64,000 bases of DNA from Amycolatopsis benzoatilytica AK 16/65 (GTDB taxonomy: Bacteria > Actinomycetota > Actinomycetes > Mycobacteriales > Pseudonocardiaceae): positions 69,806 to 133,805 of the forward strand of contig NZ_KB912942.1 of the NCBI RefSeq assembly GCF_000383915.1, given 5' to 3'. The notes beneath the pieces are model-generated. The model was not told where the DNA came from. It worked only from the letters and a program-made list of their open reading frames with translations, and made no database searches. Positions within the stretch are counted from its first letter, which is position 1; every line of letters begins with the position of its first letter. This document shows, piece after piece, positions 38,401 through 62,267 of this stretch. The position numbers were made by a program, and so were the translations under genes.

Positions 38401-41400
38401 CGCTGCTGGCGACTCGGCTGATCAGCCGGGTCCGGACCACGCTGGACGTCGAGCTTTCGGTTCGCGAGGTGTTCGAGGCGCCGACGGTGGCCGAGCTGGC
38501 GAAGCGGCTCGACGGGGCAGGTCAAGGACGCGCCCGGATCACTGTCCGGGAGCGGCCGGAGGTGCTGCCGCCGTCACCGGCCCAACGCCGGCTGTGGTTC
38601 CTGCACCAGCTGGACGAGGCTAGCGGCGTCTACAACATCCCGCTTCCGTTGCGGCTGGAGGGAAAGCTCGACGAGGCTGCGCTGCGCGCGGCTCTCGGCG
38701 ACCTGGTGGCCCGGCATGAAACGCTGCGCACAGTGTTCCCGTCGGTCGGCGGCGAACCGGTGCAGCAGGTGATCCCGGCCGCCATCGCGATCGCCCGGCT
38801 GGACGGGCTGTTCACCGCGGAAGCGGTGGCTGAAGCCGATCTGGCGGATCGGCTGACCGAGGCCGCGGCATGCGCGTTCTCTCCCGCTGGCGAGTTGCCG
38901 CTGCGGATCCGGCTGTTCGAGCGGAGCGAAACCGAGCATGTCCTGCTGATCGTGCTGCACCACATCGCCGGAGACGGCTGGTCGCTGGCACCGCTGCTGC
39001 GGGATCTCGAAGCCTCGTACCGGGCCCGGCTCGGCGGGTCCGCGCCGGAACTCGCCGCGTTGCCCGTGCAGTACGCGGATTACACGCTGTGGCAACAAGA
39101 GGTACTGGGGTCCGAAGAGGACGCGGACAGCGTGCTGGCGCAGCAGGTGCGCTACTGGCGCGAGCGGCTCGCCGGACTGCCGGAAGCGCTGGAACTGCCC
39201 ACCGACCGGCCGCGTCCGGCAGCGGCGTCCTATCGCGGCGGCCGGGTGCCGTGGGAGCTGGACGCGGAAACCTATGCCGGGCTCGTCGCGTTGAGCCGGG
39301 AATGCCGGGCGAGCCTGTTCATGGTGCTGCAGGCGGCGGTGTCGGTGCTGCTGAGCCGCCTCGGCGCGGGCACCGACATTCCGCTCGGCACAGTGGTGGC
39401 CGGCCGGACCGACGAGGCGCTGGACGACCTGGTCGGGTTCTTCGTGAACACGCTGGTGCTGCGCACCGACACCGCGGGCGAGCCGTCGTTCCGCGAGCTG
39501 CTGGACCGGGTCCGGCGCGACGATCTGGCCGCCTACGCCCACCAGGACGTGCCGTTCGAGCGGCTGGTGGAAGAGCTGAACCCGCGCCGGTCGCTGGCGC
39601 AGCACCCGTTGTTCCAGGTGCTCCTGGTGCTGCAGAACGCGCCGGAGCCGGAGTTGGAGCTGCCCGGGCTGCGGCTCGGCCTGGCCGAGCTGCGGACCAC
39701 CGTGTCCAAGTTCGACCTGTGGTTCGACCTGCGCGAGACCTACGCCGAGGGGACCGGTCTGTCCGGCGACATCGAGTACGCGGCGGACCTGTTCGACCCG
39801 GCCACGGTGGTCGCGCTCGGCTCCCGGCTTTCCGCTCTGCTGAGGGAGATCGTGCGTCGTCCGAACGCGCCGATCGGCTCGCTGGAGCTGCTGTCGGCGG
39901 ACGAACGCGCGCAGCTGGTGGTGGAGTGGAACGACACCGCCCGCGAGTTCCCGGACACCACGCTGGCTGAGTTGCTGGAAGCCGTCGCGGTGCCGCATTC
40001 CGGCCGGATCGCGGTGCGCTGCGGCGACGAATCACTGACGTATGCGGAGCTGCACGAGCGAGCCAACCGGCTGGCGCGGGTCCTGGTGGACCGAGGGGTC
40101 GGACCGGAGAACCTGGTCGCGGTCGCGTTGCCGCGCACGGTCGGCACGGTGGTGGCCTTGCTCGCGGTGCTGAAGGCCGGCGGCGCGTATCTGCCGGTGG
40201 ACCCTGGGTACCCGGCAGAGCGGATTTCGTTCCTGCTGAGCGATGCCGCACCGGTGTGCGTCCTGACCGCTGGCGGCATGGAACTCCCGCTGCGGGCGGG
40301 GAATACGTTGGTGCTGGACGACGCGGAGGTGCAGGCTGAGATCGCGCGGCAGTCTTCCGCCGCACTGTCCAATGCGGACCGTCGGGCACCGGTGTCGCCG
40401 GACAACCTGGCGTACGTCATCTACACCTCCGGCTCGACCGGACGTCCGAAGGGCGTGGCGATCGGCCAGCGCGGAGTGGTGGATCTGCTCTGCTGGGCGC
40501 GCGAGTACTTCAGCGCCGAACAGCTGGCTTCGGTACTGCTGTCGACGTCGCTGAACTTCGACGTCTCAGTGTTCGAGTTGTTCGCTCCGCTCGCGGCGGG
40601 CGGTTCGGTAGAGGTAGTGGAGAACCTGACCGCGCTGGTCGATCGCGGCTGGTCCGGCGGGTTGGTGTCCGGCGTGCCCTCGGTGTTCGCGCAGGTGCTG
40701 AGCGCCGGTGTCGACTTGTCGGCGAGGAGCGTCGTGCTGGCCGGCGAGGGATTGTCGGCGCGGGTGTTCAACCAGGTCCGGCGGACGGTGCCGGGCGCGG
40801 AGATCGCGAACATCTACGGGCCGACCGAGGCCACGGTGTACTGCCTGGAGTGGCGCTCGACCGGCGACGAGGAGCTGACCCGGGCGGCGCTGACCGGACG
40901 GCCGCTGGCGAACCACCAGGCGTACGTGCTGGACGCCGGGTTGCGTCCGGTGCCGACCGGGGTGGCAGGCGAGCTGTACATCGCCGGGGCCGGGCTGGCG
41001 CGCGGGTACCTGGGGCGGCCGGGGCTGACCGGTGAGCGGTTCGTCGCGAACCCGTTCTCCGAGGACGGCGAGCGGATGTACCGCACCGGCGACCTGGTGC
41101 GCTGGACCGCGGGCGGCGACCTGGAGTACCTGGGCCGGGCGGACGACCAGGTCAAGGTGCGCGGGTTCCGGATCGAGCTGGGCGAGATCGAGTCCGTGCT
41201 GATCCGGCAGCCCGGCGTGGAGCAGGCCGCGGTCGTCGTCCGGCTGGACCGGCTGGGCGACAAGCAGCTCGTCGCGTACGTCGTCGGTTCGTCGGAAGGC
41301 CTGCGCGATCAGGTCGCGGCCCGGCTGCCGGGCTATCTGGTGCCCGCGGTGTTCGTCGAGCTTCCGGAGTTCCCGTTGAACGCCAACGGGAAGCTGGATC

Positions 41401-44400
41401 GGCGCGCGCTGCCGGACCCGGAGTTCGCGACGGCTGGCGAGAGCCGCGAGCCGGGTACCCGCAGCGAAGCCGTGCTCTGCGAGGTCTTCGCCGAGGTGCT
41501 GGAGCTGGACAAGGTCGGCGTCGACGACGACTTCTTCCTGCTGGGCGGGCACTCGCTGCTGGCGACGAAGCTGATCAGCCGGGTGCGCGCGGCACTGGAT
41601 GTCGAGCTGCCGATTCGGGCGGTGTTCGAGACGCCGACGCCGGCTGGCCTGGCTCGTTCGGCGGACGCTTCGGGCTCCGCGCGGATCGCGCTCGCCGCTC
41701 GCGACCGGCCTGCCGAACTTCCGTTGTCCTTCGCGCAGCGCCGGTTGTGGTTCCTGAACCGCCTGGACGAAGACGGCGGCAGGTACAACATCCCGCTCGT
41801 GCTCCGGCTTTCCGGCACGCTGGATGTCGAAGCGCTGCAGGAAGCGCTCGCCGACGTCGTGGTGCGGCACGAAGCTTTGCGCACCGTCTTCCCCGAGGTA
41901 GACGGACGGCCTCGGCAGCGGATTCTCGACCCGGAGCGAGCGCGGGCCGCGCTGCGGTTCCGAGTCGAGCAGAGTGACGAGGCGGACCTGACCGCACGGA
42001 TCAGGGAATCGGCGACAGCCGGATTCGACCTGTCCGTCGAGCTGCCGATCACCGCCACAGTATTCGAAATGGACTCGGCGAACCGAGTGCTTTCGCTGGT
42101 CCTGCACCACATTGCCGGTGACGGTTGGTCGCTCGCCCCGCTGCTGCGGGACCTGGCCACGGCGTACCGGGCGCGCCATGACGGTGCGGTTCCGGAGTTC
42201 CGGCCGCTGCCGGTGCAGTACGCGGATTACACGTTGTGGCAGCGGGAAGTTCTTGGCTCCGAAGAGGACAGCGACAGCCCGCTGGCCGGTCAGGTGCAGT
42301 TCTGGCGCGACCAGCTGGCCGGCCTGCCGGACGTGCTGGACCTGCCGACCGACCGGCCGCGTCCCGCGGTCGCGAGCCACCGGGCGGGGACGCTCGGCTG
42401 GCAGCTTCCACCGGAGCTGCACGCCCGCCTCGCCGAGCTGGCCCGCGAACACCGCGCGAGCCTGTTCATGGTGCTGCAGGCGGCGGTTTCCGCGCTGCTG
42501 TCGCGCCTCGGCGCCGGTACCGACATTCCGCTCGGCACCGCGATCGCCGGACGCACCGATGCCGCGGTCGAAGACCTGGTCGGGTTTTTCGTGAACACGC
42601 TGGTCCTGCGCACCAATACGGCAGGCGACCCGGCCTTCGGCGAGCTGCTGGACCGGGTGTGCCGGAACGACCTGGCCGGGTTCGCGAACCAGGACCTGCC
42701 GTTCGACCGGCTGGTGGAGCTGCTGGAACCGGACCGTTCGCTGGCCCGGCACCCGCTGTTCCAGGTCATGCTCGTGCTGCAGAACACCCCGGAGCCGGAT
42801 CTCGACCTGCCCGGCGTCACGCCGTCGCTGCTCGATCCGGGCGTCGCGCCGGCGAAGTTCGATCTGTCCTTCGAACTCACCGAGACCTTCGCCGCCGACG
42901 GTTCGCCGAACGGAATCGAGGGCACCGTCGACTACGCCGCCGACCTGTTCGACGAGTCCACCGTGGAGCTGCTGCTCACCCGGTGCACGCGGCTGCTGAC
43001 GCAGGTCTCGGCGGATCCCTCGCTCCGGCTGTCCGGAATCGAGCTGTTGACGGCCGAGGAACGCGAGCAGGAGCTGACCGGCTGGAACGGCGCTCAGCTC
43101 AGCGAGGAACAGCCGCTGCTGCCCGCACTGTTCGAGGCGCAGGCGCAGCGGACCCCGGACCGGACCGCACTGGTCTACCGCGAGGCCGAGTTCTCCTATG
43201 CCACGCTGAACGAGCGGGCCAACCGCCTTGCCCACTACCTGCTCGCGCTGGGCGTCGGCCCGGAACAGCCAGTCGCGGTCGCACTCCCGCGCACGCCGGA
43301 GACCGTCGTGGCGATCCTGGCGGTGCTCAAGGCCGGGGCCGTACACGTCCCGATCGACCCGGAGCTGCCCGCCGAACGGCTGGCTTTCCTGCTCGGCGAT
43401 GTCGGCCCGGTGGTGGCGCTCACCGCGGGTGCCGAGCTGCCCGGAGTCAGCACGGTCGACCTGGCCGCACGGTCCACTGTGGACGCGCTGGCGGCGTGCC
43501 CGGCGACCGATCCCACCGATGCCGAACGCGGCTCGCTGACCCCGGACCACGCGGCGTACGTGATCTACACGTCCGGTTCGACCGGCCAGCCGAAGGGAGT
43601 CGTGGTCCCGCACCGCGGCCTGGCCAACCTGGCCGCCGACCACCGGCTGCGCTGGCCGGGCAGCGACCCGATGCGGGTCGCGCTCACCGCGGTGTTCTCG
43701 TTCGACACCGCATGGGAAGGCTTGCTGCTGCTCGCGGACGGCCACGAACTGCATCTGATCGACGCGGACACCCGGCTCGACCCGGAAGCGCTCACCGCTT
43801 ACCTCGTCGAGCGGCGGATCGACTTCCTCAACGTCACCCCGTCCTTCCTGCACGCGCTGCGCGCGGCCGGGTTGTTCGACGGTCCGGTCCCGCGCCGGAT
43901 CGTCGTCGGCGGCGAAGCGATGGACGAGGCGCTGTGGCGGGAGCTGTCCGAGCTGCCGGGTGTGGTCGCGGAGAACTTCTATGGACCCACTGAGTCCACT
44001 GTGGACGCGTTCACCGCGGTAGTGGTCGGCGACCGCCCGGCGATCGGCCGCCCGCTGCCGAACCTCTCCGCGTATGTGCTGGACAGCTTCCTCCGCCCAG
44101 CCCCGGCCGGCGCGGTGGGCGAGCTGTACCTGGCCGGTCCGCAGCTGGCGCGCGGATACCTCGGCCGGTCCGCGCTCACCGCGGAGCGGTTCGTCGCGAA
44201 TCCCTACGGCGCACCGGGTTCCCGGCTCTATCGCACCGGGGACCTGGTCCGCCGCCGCGCCGGCGGTGCGCTGGAGTTCCGCGGTCGCGCCGACGACCAG
44301 GTCAAGATCCGCGGATTCCGGATCGAACTCGGCGAGATCGAGACGGCGCTGGCGGCGGTGCCGTCGGTCGCCGGAGCGGTCGCGCTGGCCCGCGAGACCG

Positions 44401-46268
44401 GCAACGGCCCGCGCCGGCTGGTCGGCTACGTCCGCCCCGAACCGGGTGCGGAACTCGACCCGGCCGAGGTGCGCGCGGCGTTGCGCAGCCGGCTGCCCGA
44501 TTACGCGGTGCCGGCGGCGATCGTGGTCGTGCCGGAGTTCCCGTTGACCCGCAACGGCAAGCTCGATCACCGGGCGCTGCCGGAGCCGGACTTCGCGGCC
44601 GGCGAGACGGCCCCGCGCGACCGGCGCGAGGAGCTGCTGGCCGAGGTGTTCGCGAACGTGCTCGGCCTGGAGAAGGTCGGCGTCGAGGACAGCTTCTTCG
44701 ACCTCGGCGGCGACAGCATCGTGTCGATCCAGCTGGTGAGCCGGGCCCGCAGCGCCGGGCTGGTGTTCACGCCGCGCGACGTTTTCGAGCACAAGACCGT
44801 CGCGGGGCTGGCCGAGGTCGCCGTCGAGCCAGACGAAACGCAGCTGGTCGCGGCGGACGACGGTGTCGGCGAACTTCCGCTGACCCCGGTGATGCGCGCG
44901 CTCGTGGAAAGCGGCGGGCCGTTCGACGGGTTCAACCAGTCGCGTCTGCTCGCGGTGCCCGCCGGGCTCGGCGAAGACCACCTGGTCGCTGCCGTGCAAG
45001 CGCTGCTGGACCAGCACGACGCGCTCCGGATGCGGCTGGCCGAGGGCCGGCTGATCGTCCCCGAGCCGGGTGCTGTCCAGGCGCGGGAGGTGGTCCGGAC
45101 CGTCCCGGCCAGCGCGAACCGGCAGGCCGAAGCCGACGCCGCGCGCGGCAGGCTGTCCCCGGCGGACGGCCGGCTGTTCGAGGTGGTCTGGTTCGACGCG
45201 GGCCCCGAACCCGGACAGCTGCTGATCGTCGCGCACCACCTGGCGGTCGACGGAGTGTCCTGGCGGATCATCGTGCCGGACCTCGCCGCCGCCTGGCAGG
45301 CCGCCGCCGCGGGCCGGACCCCGGAGCTGGCCCCGGTGTGGACGTCGTTCCGGGCCTGGTCGAACGCGCTGGCCGAGGCCGCCCGCGCGCGGATCGACGA
45401 ACTGCCGTTCTGGGCCGCGACCCTCGACGGTCCGGACCCGGTGCTCGGTGCCCGGCCGCTCGACCCGGTCCGCGACACCTTGGAGCACGTCGCGGTCACC
45501 GGCCTCCAGCTGCCGTCCGACCTCACCGAAGCGCTGCTCGGCGCGGTGCCCGCGGCCTTCCACGCCGGTGTCGACGACGTGCTGCTCACCGCGCTCGCGA
45601 TGGCGGTCGGCCGGTGGCGGGAGCGGCGCGGCCTCGGGCGCGACAGCTCGGTGCTGATCGACGTGGAAAGCCACGGCCGGACCGAACTCCGTCCTGGCAT
45701 GGATCTTTCCCGCACGGTCGGCTGGTTCACCAGCATTTCCCCGGTGCGGTTAGACCCGGGCCGGGCGACCGGTCCGGCCGAGGCGCTCAAGCGGGTCAAG
45801 GAACAGCTGCGCCGGGTACCGGACAAGGGACTCGGCTACGGCCTGCTCCGTCACCTCGACCCGGTCGCCGGCGACAAGCTGGCCGGGCTGGGCGCCCCGC
45901 AGATCGCGTTCAACTACCTGGGCCGGTTCGCCACCGGCGCCGCGGGCGAGTGGACGTCGGTCTCGGAGACCGAGGAAGCGACCGCGGCCGGCGATCCCGG
46001 TCTGCCGCTCGCGCACGTCATCGAGATCAACGCGGTCACCGAGGACACGCCGGACGGACCGCGGCTGGCCGCTTCGCTGGCCTGGCCCGCGGAACTGCTC
46101 GCCGAGACAGGCGTTCGCGAGCTGGCGCGGGACTGGGAGAAGGCGCTGCGCGAACTGGCCGGGCTGGCCGCCGCCCCGGAAACAGGCGGGTTCACCCCGT
46201 CCGACCTGTCCCTGGTCTCGCTCAGCCAGGCGGACATCGATCTGCTCGAGAACGACGAGGACGAGTGA
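35421..46268 (+). CDS. NRPS 1: C-A-T-C-A-T-C-A-T-E, modules 1-3
   Basis: A 3615-residue three-module synthetase. C1 (10-430; NHHLIADG) is a first-position, possibly acyl- or aryl-accepting condensation domain. A1 (450-950) pocket reads DIWELTADDK, acidic at three positions, as in diaminobutyrate-type codes; Dap or Dab predicted. T1 Ser in GGHSLL (about 991). C2 (1045-1490; HHIAGDG). A2 (1510-2000) pocket DVFSVAIVYK, unassigned. T2 about 2041. C3 (2095-2555). A3 (2565-3050) pocket approximately DTENVGFVDK, unassigned, with an atypical FDTAWEG alignment. T3 GGDSI (about 3097) precedes an epimerase E (3150-3590; [10 protein letters not shown]), so residue 3 should be D. GAGGAG precedes the ATG. 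One nt separates it from NRPS 2. Confidence 0.95.
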   Translation: MQNVPAGERRPLSAGQRGIWYAQQLNPDNVFVMSEYLVIHGPIDVALFEEALRRTVAEAETVQVRFVEDDDGVWQYPVPEPHLHYFDHGGREDPVGDAEAWMQADLYRPFDLSAAPLSVDALFRIEDDQYLYYQRNHHLIADGVSGRIFTDRLAEIYSGLVEGTCYREKFFASLDEYLADEQSYRASAMFERDREYWSRRLADRPAPVGLSAATAPASARPVRSTAYLSPELLDRLRDVARDNASTWSVGLTAAVAVYLHLVSGARVVPVGFPVMARKGKLLKETPVMASNILALVVDVDPGVTFAEVLRRATREARQTLKHQRYRQEDILRELNLVGGAGQLADVVVNIMPFDYNVTFGGHPVTAHNLSNGVIDDIEITAYDRLDGGPVRIDFDGNEALYAEDEIAGHLDGLLRLLERLVAEPDAPLSRFDLISDEERERVLVEWNDTERPLEFTDVVARVREFARTTPDAIAVVDDSGETTYAELVARASAVSRRLREAGAGPDTLVALPTDPGVGFITAVLGVFGVGAAYVPIDVAAPLARSVSLIEECGARFAVCSPALAEFSARLPGVQVLELDGAQDAELCELAGAPDNLAYALYTSGSTGKPKGALVHRRGMANHLQAKVDDCGLTAADTVVQNAPLTFDISIWQMLSALVVGGRTRVVTRELAADPRELFSRVAAERVTILEVVPSLLRAALDAWQASEQPILPDLRWLLVTGEALPAEVGKRWLAQYPQIPLMNAYGPTECSDDVTHAVLDSADALDVVPIGKALRNTRLYVLDDRLRPVPVGVPGELYVGGMGVGRGYLHDPARTAAVFPADPFTPHAGARMYRTGDYVRALPDGTLVFLERRDHQVKVRGHRIELGEIEAVLAKHPAAGPLAVVVREDRPGDKRLVAYVVPAESEADTETLRAHAAAALPEYMVPVAFVVLPELPLTPNGKLDRHALPEPEYARSGRAPRGYHEELLAGLFADVLGLPSVGVDDGFFDLGGHSLLATRLISRVRTTLDVELSVREVFEAPTVAELAKRLDGAGQGRARITVRERPEVLPPSPAQRRLWFLHQLDEASGVYNIPLPLRLEGKLDEAALRAALGDLVARHETLRTVFPSVGGEPVQQVIPAAIAIARLDGLFTAEAVAEADLADRLTEAAACAFSPAGELPLRIRLFERSETEHVLLIVLHHIAGDGWSLAPLLRDLEASYRARLGGSAPELAALPVQYADYTLWQQEVLGSEEDADSVLAQQVRYWRERLAGLPEALELPTDRPRPAAASYRGGRVPWELDAETYAGLVALSRECRASLFMVLQAAVSVLLSRLGAGTDIPLGTVVAGRTDEALDDLVGFFVNTLVLRTDTAGEPSFRELLDRVRRDDLAAYAHQDVPFERLVEELNPRRSLAQHPLFQVLLVLQNAPEPELELPGLRLGLAELRTTVSKFDLWFDLRETYAEGTGLSGDIEYAADLFDPATVVALGSRLSALLREIVRRPNAPIGSLELLSADERAQLVVEWNDTAREFPDTTLAELLEAVAVPHSGRIAVRCGDESLTYAELHERANRLARVLVDRGVGPENLVAVALPRTVGTVVALLAVLKAGGAYLPVDPGYPAERISFLLSDAAPVCVLTAGGMELPLRAGNTLVLDDAEVQAEIARQSSAALSNADRRAPVSPDNLAYVIYTSGSTGRPKGVAIGQRGVVDLLCWAREYFSAEQLASVLLSTSLNFDVSVFELFAPLAAGGSVEVVENLTALVDRGWSGGLVSGVPSVFAQVLSAGVDLSARSVVLAGEGLSARVFNQVRRTVPGAEIANIYGPTEATVYCLEWRSTGDEELTRAALTGRPLANHQAYVLDAGLRPVPTGVAGELYIAGAGLARGYLGRPGLTGERFVANPFSEDGERMYRTGDLVRWTAGGDLEYLGRADDQVKVRGFRIELGEIESVLIRQPGVEQAAVVVRLDRLGDKQLVAYVVGSSEGLRDQVAARLPGYLVPAVFVELPEFPLNANGKLDRRALPDPEFATAGESREPGTRSEAVLCEVFAEVLELDKVGVDDDFFLLGGHSLLATKLISRVRAALDVELPIRAVFETPTPAGLARSADASGSARIALAARDRPAELPLSFAQRRLWFLNRLDEDGGRYNIPLVLRLSGTLDVEALQEALADVVVRHEALRTVFPEVDGRPRQRILDPERARAALRFRVEQSDEADLTARIRESATAGFDLSVELPITATVFEMDSANRVLSLVLHHIAGDGWSLAPLLRDLATAYRARHDGAVPEFRPLPVQYADYTLWQREVLGSEEDSDSPLAGQVQFWRDQLAGLPDVLDLPTDRPRPAVASHRAGTLGWQLPPELHARLAELAREHRASLFMVLQAAVSALLSRLGAGTDIPLGTAIAGRTDAAVEDLVGFFVNTLVLRTNTAGDPAFGELLDRVCRNDLAGFANQDLPFDRLVELLEPDRSLARHPLFQVMLVLQNTPEPDLDLPGVTPSLLDPGVAPAKFDLSFELTETFAADGSPNGIEGTVDYAADLFDESTVELLLTRCTRLLTQVSADPSLRLSGIELLTAEEREQELTGWNGAQLSEEQPLLPALFEAQAQRTPDRTALVYREAEFSYATLNERANRLAHYLLALGVGPEQPVAVALPRTPETVVAILAVLKAGAVHVPIDPELPAERLAFLLGDVGPVVALTAGAELPGVSTVDLAARSTVDALAACPATDPTDAERGSLTPDHAAYVIYTSGSTGQPKGVVVPHRGLANLAADHRLRWPGSDPMRVALTAVFSFDTAWEGLLLLADGHELHLIDADTRLDPEALTAYLVERRIDFLNVTPSFLHALRAAGLFDGPVPRRIVVGGEAMDEALWRELSELPGVVAENFYGPTESTVDAFTAVVVGDRPAIGRPLPNLSAYVLDSFLRPAPAGAVGELYLAGPQLARGYLGRSALTAERFVANPYGAPGSRLYRTGDLVRRRAGGALEFRGRADDQVKIRGFRIELGEIETALAAVPSVAGAVALARETGNGPRRLVGYVRPEPGAELDPAEVRAALRSRLPDYAVPAAIVVVPEFPLTRNGKLDHRALPEPDFAAGETAPRDRREELLAEVFANVLGLEKVGVEDSFFDLGGDSIVSIQLVSRARSAGLVFTPRDVFEHKTVAGLAEVAVEPDETQLVAADDGVGELPLTPVMRALVESGGPFDGFNQSRLLAVPAGLGEDHLVAAVQALLDQHDALRMRLAEGRLIVPEPGAVQAREVVRTVPASANRQAEADAARGRLSPADGRLFEVVWFDAGPEPGQLLIVAHHLAVDGVSWRIIVPDLAAAWQAAAAGRTPELAPVWTSFRAWSNALAEAARARIDELPFWAATLDGPDPVLGARPLDPVRDTLEHVAVTGLQLPSDLTEALLGAVPAAFHAGVDDVLLTALAMAVGRWRERRGLGRDSSVLIDVESHGRTELRPGMDLSRTVGWFTSISPVRLDPGRATGPAEALKRVKEQLRRVPDKGLGYGLLRHLDPVAGDKLAGLGAPQIAFNYLGRFATGAAGEWTSVSETEEATAAGDPGLPLAHVIEINAVTEDTPDGPRLAASLAWPAELLAETGVRELARDWEKALRELAGLAAAPETGGFTPSDLSLVSLSQADIDLLENDEDE

Positions 46269-46269
46269 T

Positions 46270-57191
<10,922 letters not shown>

Positions 57192-57195
<4 letters not shown>

Positions 57196-60100
57196 CCAGG
57201 ATCGACGACATCCTCCCGCTCTCTCCGCTGCAGCAGGGAATGCTCTTCCACTCGCTGTACGAGACCGAGGGCCTGGACTTCTACACCGTGCAGCTCTACG
57301 TCGAATTGCACGGCACTCTCGACGCGGACCGGCTTCGCGCGGCGGCGGAAGCGCTGGTGCGCCGGCACGCCAATCTGCGCGCGTTGTTCGTGCATGAGGG
57401 CGTAGACGAACCGCTGCAGGTGATCCCCAGCGAAGTCGAGCTGCCCTGGGACACCGTCGACTTGTCCGCTCTGGACGCGTCGGTGGCCGAGGCGCAGTTC
57501 ATCGCCCGCTACGACGCCGACCGGCTCGAACGGTTCGCGCTCGGCGACGAGGTCCTGCTTCGGTTCGTGCTGTTCCAGTTGCCGGACGCGCAGTGGCGGC
57601 TCGCGCTGACCATGCACCACATCCTGCTCGACGGCTGGTCCGTCCCGGTGCTGCTGGACGAGCTGTTCGAGCTCTACGAGAACGGTGCCGATCCGGGTGC
57701 GCTGCCGCCGGTGACGCCGTTCCGGGATTACCTCCGCTGGCTTTCCGCGCAGGATTCCGAGGCCGCGCTCGCCGCGTGGAACCGGGTGCTGGACGCCACC
57801 GCCGAGCCGACCCTGGTCGCTCCGTTCGACCGCGGCGGTGCGCTGGCCCCGCATTCGCACCTGCTGGAACTCCCGGAAGACCTGACCACCCGGCTGTCCA
57901 CAGTCGCCCGCCGTCGCGGCTGGACTCTGAACACGGTCGCGCAGACGATGTGGGGGCTGGTGCTCGGCCGGCTGCTCGGCCGCACTGACGTGCTGTTCGG
58001 CGGCACCGTGTCCGGACGCCCGCCGGAACTGCCCGGAGTCGAGCGCATGGTCGGGCTGTTCATCAACACGCTGCCAGTGCGCATCGCCTGGCAGTCCGGA
58101 CAGTCGTTGGCGGCGCTGCTCGACGCGGTCCAGGACCGGCAGACGGAACTGCTGCCGCACCAGCACGCCGGGCTCGCTGAGATCCAGCGGCAGGCCGGGC
58201 TGGGCGAGCTGTTCGACACCAGCCTGGTGTTCGAGAACTACCCGGCGGACGCGGCCGACGGCGGGGCGGAGCTGACCGGCGGCGTGCGGGTGACCGAACT
58301 GGAGGCCCGCGATTCGACGCACTACGCGGTCACCCTGCTCGGCGTTCCCGGCCGCCGGCTGAAGTTCCGGATCGACTACCGGCCGGACGCGTTCGAGCCC
58401 GCACTGGTCACCCGGCTCGGCGACTGGCTGACGCGACTGGCCGAAGCCATTGCCGCCGACCCGGACCAGGCCGTCGACGCGCTCGAGCTGATCTCGCCCG
58501 CCGAGCGCACCCGCGTCCTGCGCGAGTGGAACGACACCGCGCACCCGCGCAGCCGGGAGACCCTGTCCGCGTTGCTGTCCGCGCAGGCGATACGCACGCC
58601 GGACGCGCTGGCTCTGCAGTCGGAGAGCGGCACGCTGACCTACGCGGAGCTGCACGCTCAGGTCAACCAGCTGGCCCGTGTCCTGCTCGCCCGCGGCGCC
58701 GGTCCGGAGCGGCTGGTCGCGGTGTCACTGCCGCGTTCGGCGGACCTGGTCGTCACGTTGCTGGCGGTGCTGCAGACCGGTGCCGGCTACCTGCCGATCG
58801 ATCCCGCACTCCCGGAAAGCCGGATCTCGTTGATGCTCAACGATTCCCAGCCCGCGTGCGTGGTCACCGACACCGCCGAGCCGCCAGCGGGGCTGCTGGT
58901 GCGGCTGAGCGACCCGGCGCTGCGCGCGGAATGGGCGGCCGCGTCCCCAGCCCCGCTTACCGATGCGGAACGTGGCGGCCCGATCCTTCCGCAGCAGCTC
59001 GCCTACGTCATCTACACCTCCGGTTCGACCGGCACGCCCAAGGGTGTCGGCGTCGCACATTCCGCGATCGTGAACCGGCTGGAGTGGATGCAGGCGGAGT
59101 ACCGGTTGGGCGCGGACGACCGAGTGCTGCAGAAGACTCCCTTCGGCTTCGACGTCTCGGTCTGGGAGTTCTTCTGGCCGCTGCTCACCGGTGCCGCGCT
59201 CGTGGTGGCCCGGCCGGACGGGCACCGGGACCCGGCGTACCTGGCTCAGCTGATCCGGGAACAGCGCGTCACAACTGTCCATTTCGTACCGTCCATGTTG
59301 GAAGTCTTCCTCGCCGAACCGACGACCGCCGGCTGCCGGGGCGTGCTGCGCCGCGTCGTGTGCAGCGGCGAAGAACTCCCAGCCGCCGCGAAGGACGCCT
59401 GCCTCGACCTGCTCGGCGCGGAACTGCACAACCTCTACGGCCCGACCGAGGCCGCGGTGGACGTCACGTACTGGGCCTGCACCCGCAACCTGGCCACCGT
59501 GCCGATCGGCCGTCCGGTGTGGAACACCGCGACCTACGTGCTGGACGCGCACCTGGCCCCGGTGCCGCCGGGCGTTCCCGGCGAGCTGTACCTCGCCGGC
59601 GACCAGCTAGCTCGCGGGTACGTCGGTCGCGCGGGCCTGACCGCGGAACGGTTCGTGGCGAACCCGTACGGTCCGCCGGGTGCGCGGATGTACCGCACCG
59701 GCGACCTGGCGCGCTGGCGCGAGGACGGGACACTCGGCTACCTCGGCCGCACCGACGACCAAGTGAAGATTCGCGGCCAGCGCATCGAGCCGGGGGAGAT
59801 CCAGGCCGCGCTGTTGCGGCACCCGGCGCTGAGCCAGGTCGCGGTCGTGGTCCGCGCGGACCGGCCCGGCGACCAGCGGCTCGTCGCGTACGTCGTGCCG
59901 TCCGCCGAGCCCGCTCCCAGCGCCGCCGAGCTGGCCGAGTTCGCCGCCGCCACGCTGCCCCCGCACCTGGTGCCCAGCGCGTTCCTGACGCTGGCCGAGC
60001 TGCCGGTCAGCGTGAACGGGAAGCTCGACCGCCGGGCGCTGCCCGCACCGGAGCTGACCACCGCCGCCGGACGGGAAGCGCGCACGGTACCCGAAGAGCT

Positions 60101-61103
60101 GCTCTGTCAGGCGTTCGCCGAGGTCCTGGGCGTCGACCGGGTCGGCCCGGAGGACGGATTCTTCACTCTCGGCGGCCACTCTCTGCTCGCCACTCGGCTG
60201 GTCAGCGCGGTCCGCGCGCGGCTTGGCGTCGACCTGAGCGTGCGGACGGTGTTCGAAGCGCCGACTCCGGCCGCGCTCGCGCACCGGCTGGACGGCGGAG
60301 AACCGGCGGGCGACGCCCTCGACGTCCTGCTGCCGCTGCGGCGCGGCGGATCGCGGCCGCCGCTGTTCTGCCTGCCCCCAGCAGCCGGGCTGTCGTGGTG
60401 CTACACCGGGTTGCTCGGCGAACTGGACCCGGAGATCCCGGTGTACGGGCTGCAGACCCGTGACCCGCGCGACCCGCTCGCACCGCGGTCGATCGCCGAC
60501 CGCGCGGCCGACTTCGCCGAACGCATCCGCACTATCGCGCCGCACGGCCCGTACCGGCTGCTCGGCTGGTCGCTCGGCGGCCACTTGGCCCAGGAAATCG
60601 CGGTGCAGCTCCAGGAAAAGGGCGAAGAAGTCGATCTGCTGGTGCTCCTGGACTCCTACCCGGCACCGGCCGCCGCGCCGCTGCGCCGCGACGAGATCTT
60701 CGCCGACGCGTTCGGCCCGGCCGGGCTCGTGCCGTCCGATCTGGACAGCCCGGAAGGCCGGGCCAAGGTGTTCGCGGTGCTGCGGAGGGAACTCGGCGAC
60801 CACGACTGGGTCACCGACGAAGTCGCCGAAACCGTGCTGGAGAACTACCTCTCCGGCACCCGCGCGATGCTCGAACACCCGCCGCGCCGGTTTCGCGGAC
60901 GGCTGCTGTTCTTCGCCGCGGATGCCCCGGCGGGCGACCCGGTCCGGCGGCCGGAGCGCTGGGAGTCCGTTGTGGACGGCCCGATCACGGTGCGCCGCAC
61001 CGGCTGCAGCCATGAAGAAATGACCGGTCGGGAAACGCTCGACACGGTCGCCGAGGCGATCAACCAGGCCCTGGCAGACAACCCTGAGAAAGGAACCCGA
61101 TGA
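57192..61103 (+). CDS. NRPS 3: C-A-T-TE, module 7 and release
   Basis: A 1303-residue terminal synthetase. C7 (5-440; HHILLDGWS) is again of the D-donor type, consistent with the E domain ending NRPS 2. A7 (450-950) pocket DVWHVSLVDK, close to the Ser code DVWHLSLIDK; Ser is the firmest prediction of the seven. T7 GGHSLL (about 995). The thioesterase (1050-1300) has GWSLGGH as nucleophile elbow (about 1125) and a C-terminal His in CSHEEM. The TE should release the heptapeptide by hydrolysis or cyclisation; the Dap side-chain amine or a Ser hydroxyl could be the internal nucleophile. Its stop overlaps mbtH by ATGA. Confidence 0.95.
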
Positions 61104-61309
61104 CGAACCCGTTCGAAGACCCCGAAGGCTCCTACTACGTCCTGGTGAACGACGAGGGCCAGCACTCGCTGTGGCCGGTCTTCGTGGACGTGCCCGCCGG
61201 CTGGCGGGTGAACTTCGGTGCGGAGAACCGCCAGGCATGCCTCGACTACATCGAGCAGAACTGGACCGACCTGCGGCCGAAGAGCCTCGTCGACGCGATG
61301 GACTCCTGA
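61100..61309 (+). CDS. MbtH-like NRPS chaperone
   Basis: A 69-residue MbtH-family protein, which binds adenylation domains and is needed for their folding or activity. The signature N-P-F-E-D, S-L-W-P, P-x-G-W and C-L-x-Y-I is complete ([17 protein letters not shown] at the start; [30 protein letters not shown]). It overlaps the NRPS 3 stop by 4 nt, so it is co-translated with the synthetases. Confidence 0.96.
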   Translation: MTNPFEDPEGSYYVLVNDEGQHSLWPVFVDVPAGWRVNFGAENRQACLDYIEQNWTDLRPKSLVDAMDS

Positions 61310-61361
61310 CCTTCTCCCAAGCCGGTCTCCCGCGGTGGTCGACAAGGCTCGGGGCTGGGCC

Positions 61362-61408
61362 GTGAAGGGAACATTAAGGAACTCAGAGTCCCTCAATGTT
61401 CCCTTCAC
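61362..61408. repeat. dispersed palindrome inside the NRPS operon
   Basis: A 47-bp copy: GTGAAGGGAACATTAAGGAA, centre CTCAGAG, TCCCTCAATGTTCCCTTCAC. The right arm matches the 18394 copy exactly; the left arm has two changes. It lies between mbtH and the type II thioesterase on the same strand, so it may attenuate or stabilise the transcript here. Confidence 0.9.
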
Positions 61409-61468
61409 GGATCGCCCAGAGCCGCGCCCGCCCGCCCGAGACGAACTCTCGACTGGAAAGGCGGCCCG

Positions 61469-62239
61469 ATGATGGCTGGAAACTCCGCGGAGTGGCTCCG
61501 CGTGCGCACCCCGCGCCCGCACGCCCGGTGCACTCTCGTCTGCCTGCCGCACGCGGGCGGAGCGGCGAGCTTCTTCCGCGACTGGGGAAGCGGCTTGCCC
61601 GCGGAGGTCGAGGTCCAGACGGTGCAGTACCCGGGCCGGGAAAACCGGTTGGGGACCGCGCCGCTGCTCTCGATGGCCGACCTGGCCGACGCGGTCGCCG
61701 AGGCGATCGAGCCGCTGTTCGCCCGGCCAGTCGTCCTTTTCGGACACAGTATGGGCGCTTCGCTGATGTATGAAACGACCCGTCGGCTGGAGGCGGCCGG
61801 ACGGGAACCCGCGCTGCTCATCGCGTCCGGACACGCGGCCCCGCACCGGCGCGAACCCAAAGCGCTGCACCTGGGCAGCGACGACGACCTGGTGGCCGAA
61901 CTGCGCCGCTACGAGACCGGACCGTCCGCGTTGGACGATCCGGACCTGCGGGAGATGCTGCTGCCCGCCATCCGTGCCGACTACCAGGTGATCGAGACCT
62001 ACCGGCCTTCTTCTCCGGTCCCGGTGCGCGCTCCGCTGGCAGTGTTCCGCGGAGCGGTCGACGAGGACGTCACCGAGGACCAGGCGAACGGCTGGGCCGA
62101 CCTCACCGCCGCCGGTCCGCTGCGCGCCCACCGGGTCTTCCCCGGCGGCCACTTCTACCTGCGCGAGCATCCCGGCGAGGTGCTCGCCGCGGTCTCCGCC
62201 GAGATCGCCACCGCCTATCGCTCTTGTCAGCCGGTCTGA
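61469..62239 (+). CDS. type II thioesterase
   Basis: A 256-residue stand-alone thioesterase that clears misloaded carrier domains in NRPS pathways. GHSMGA (near 61743) is the nucleophile elbow; CLPHAGGAASFFRDW at the start and GGHFYLREHP (catalytic His, near 62145) complete the RifR/GrsT pattern. ATG 61469 or 61472. It follows the palindrome and is 28 nt before the oxygenase gene. Confidence 0.94.
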   Translation: MMAGNSAEWLRVRTPRPHARCTLVCLPHAGGAASFFRDWGSGLPAEVEVQTVQYPGRENRLGTAPLLSMADLADAVAEAIEPLFARPVVLFGHSMGASLMYETTRRLEAAGREPALLIASGHAAPHRREPKALHLGSDDDLVAELRRYETGPSALDDPDLREMLLPAIRADYQVIETYRPSSPVPVRAPLAVFRGAVDEDVTEDQANGWADLTAAGPLRAHRVFPGGHFYLREHPGEVLAAVSAEIATAYRSCQPV

Positions 62240-62267
62240 CCGGCCGTCCGTTTTCTCTGGAGGGACA

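Noticed and set aside
40566..45674. 1702-codon open frame on the minus strand inside NRPS 1
   Set aside because: It is the antisense shadow of the GC-rich synthetase frame; the peptide is Arg/Gln/His/Val-rich low-complexity sequence with no domain. Other long antisense frames (490-3177, 48175-50475, 50929-53040, 53119-57078) were rejected for the same reason.
61469..62239. Type II thioesterase as a second chain-release enzyme
   Set aside because: NRPS 3 already ends with its own TE, and this protein has the stand-alone RifR/GrsT pattern of an editing enzyme.
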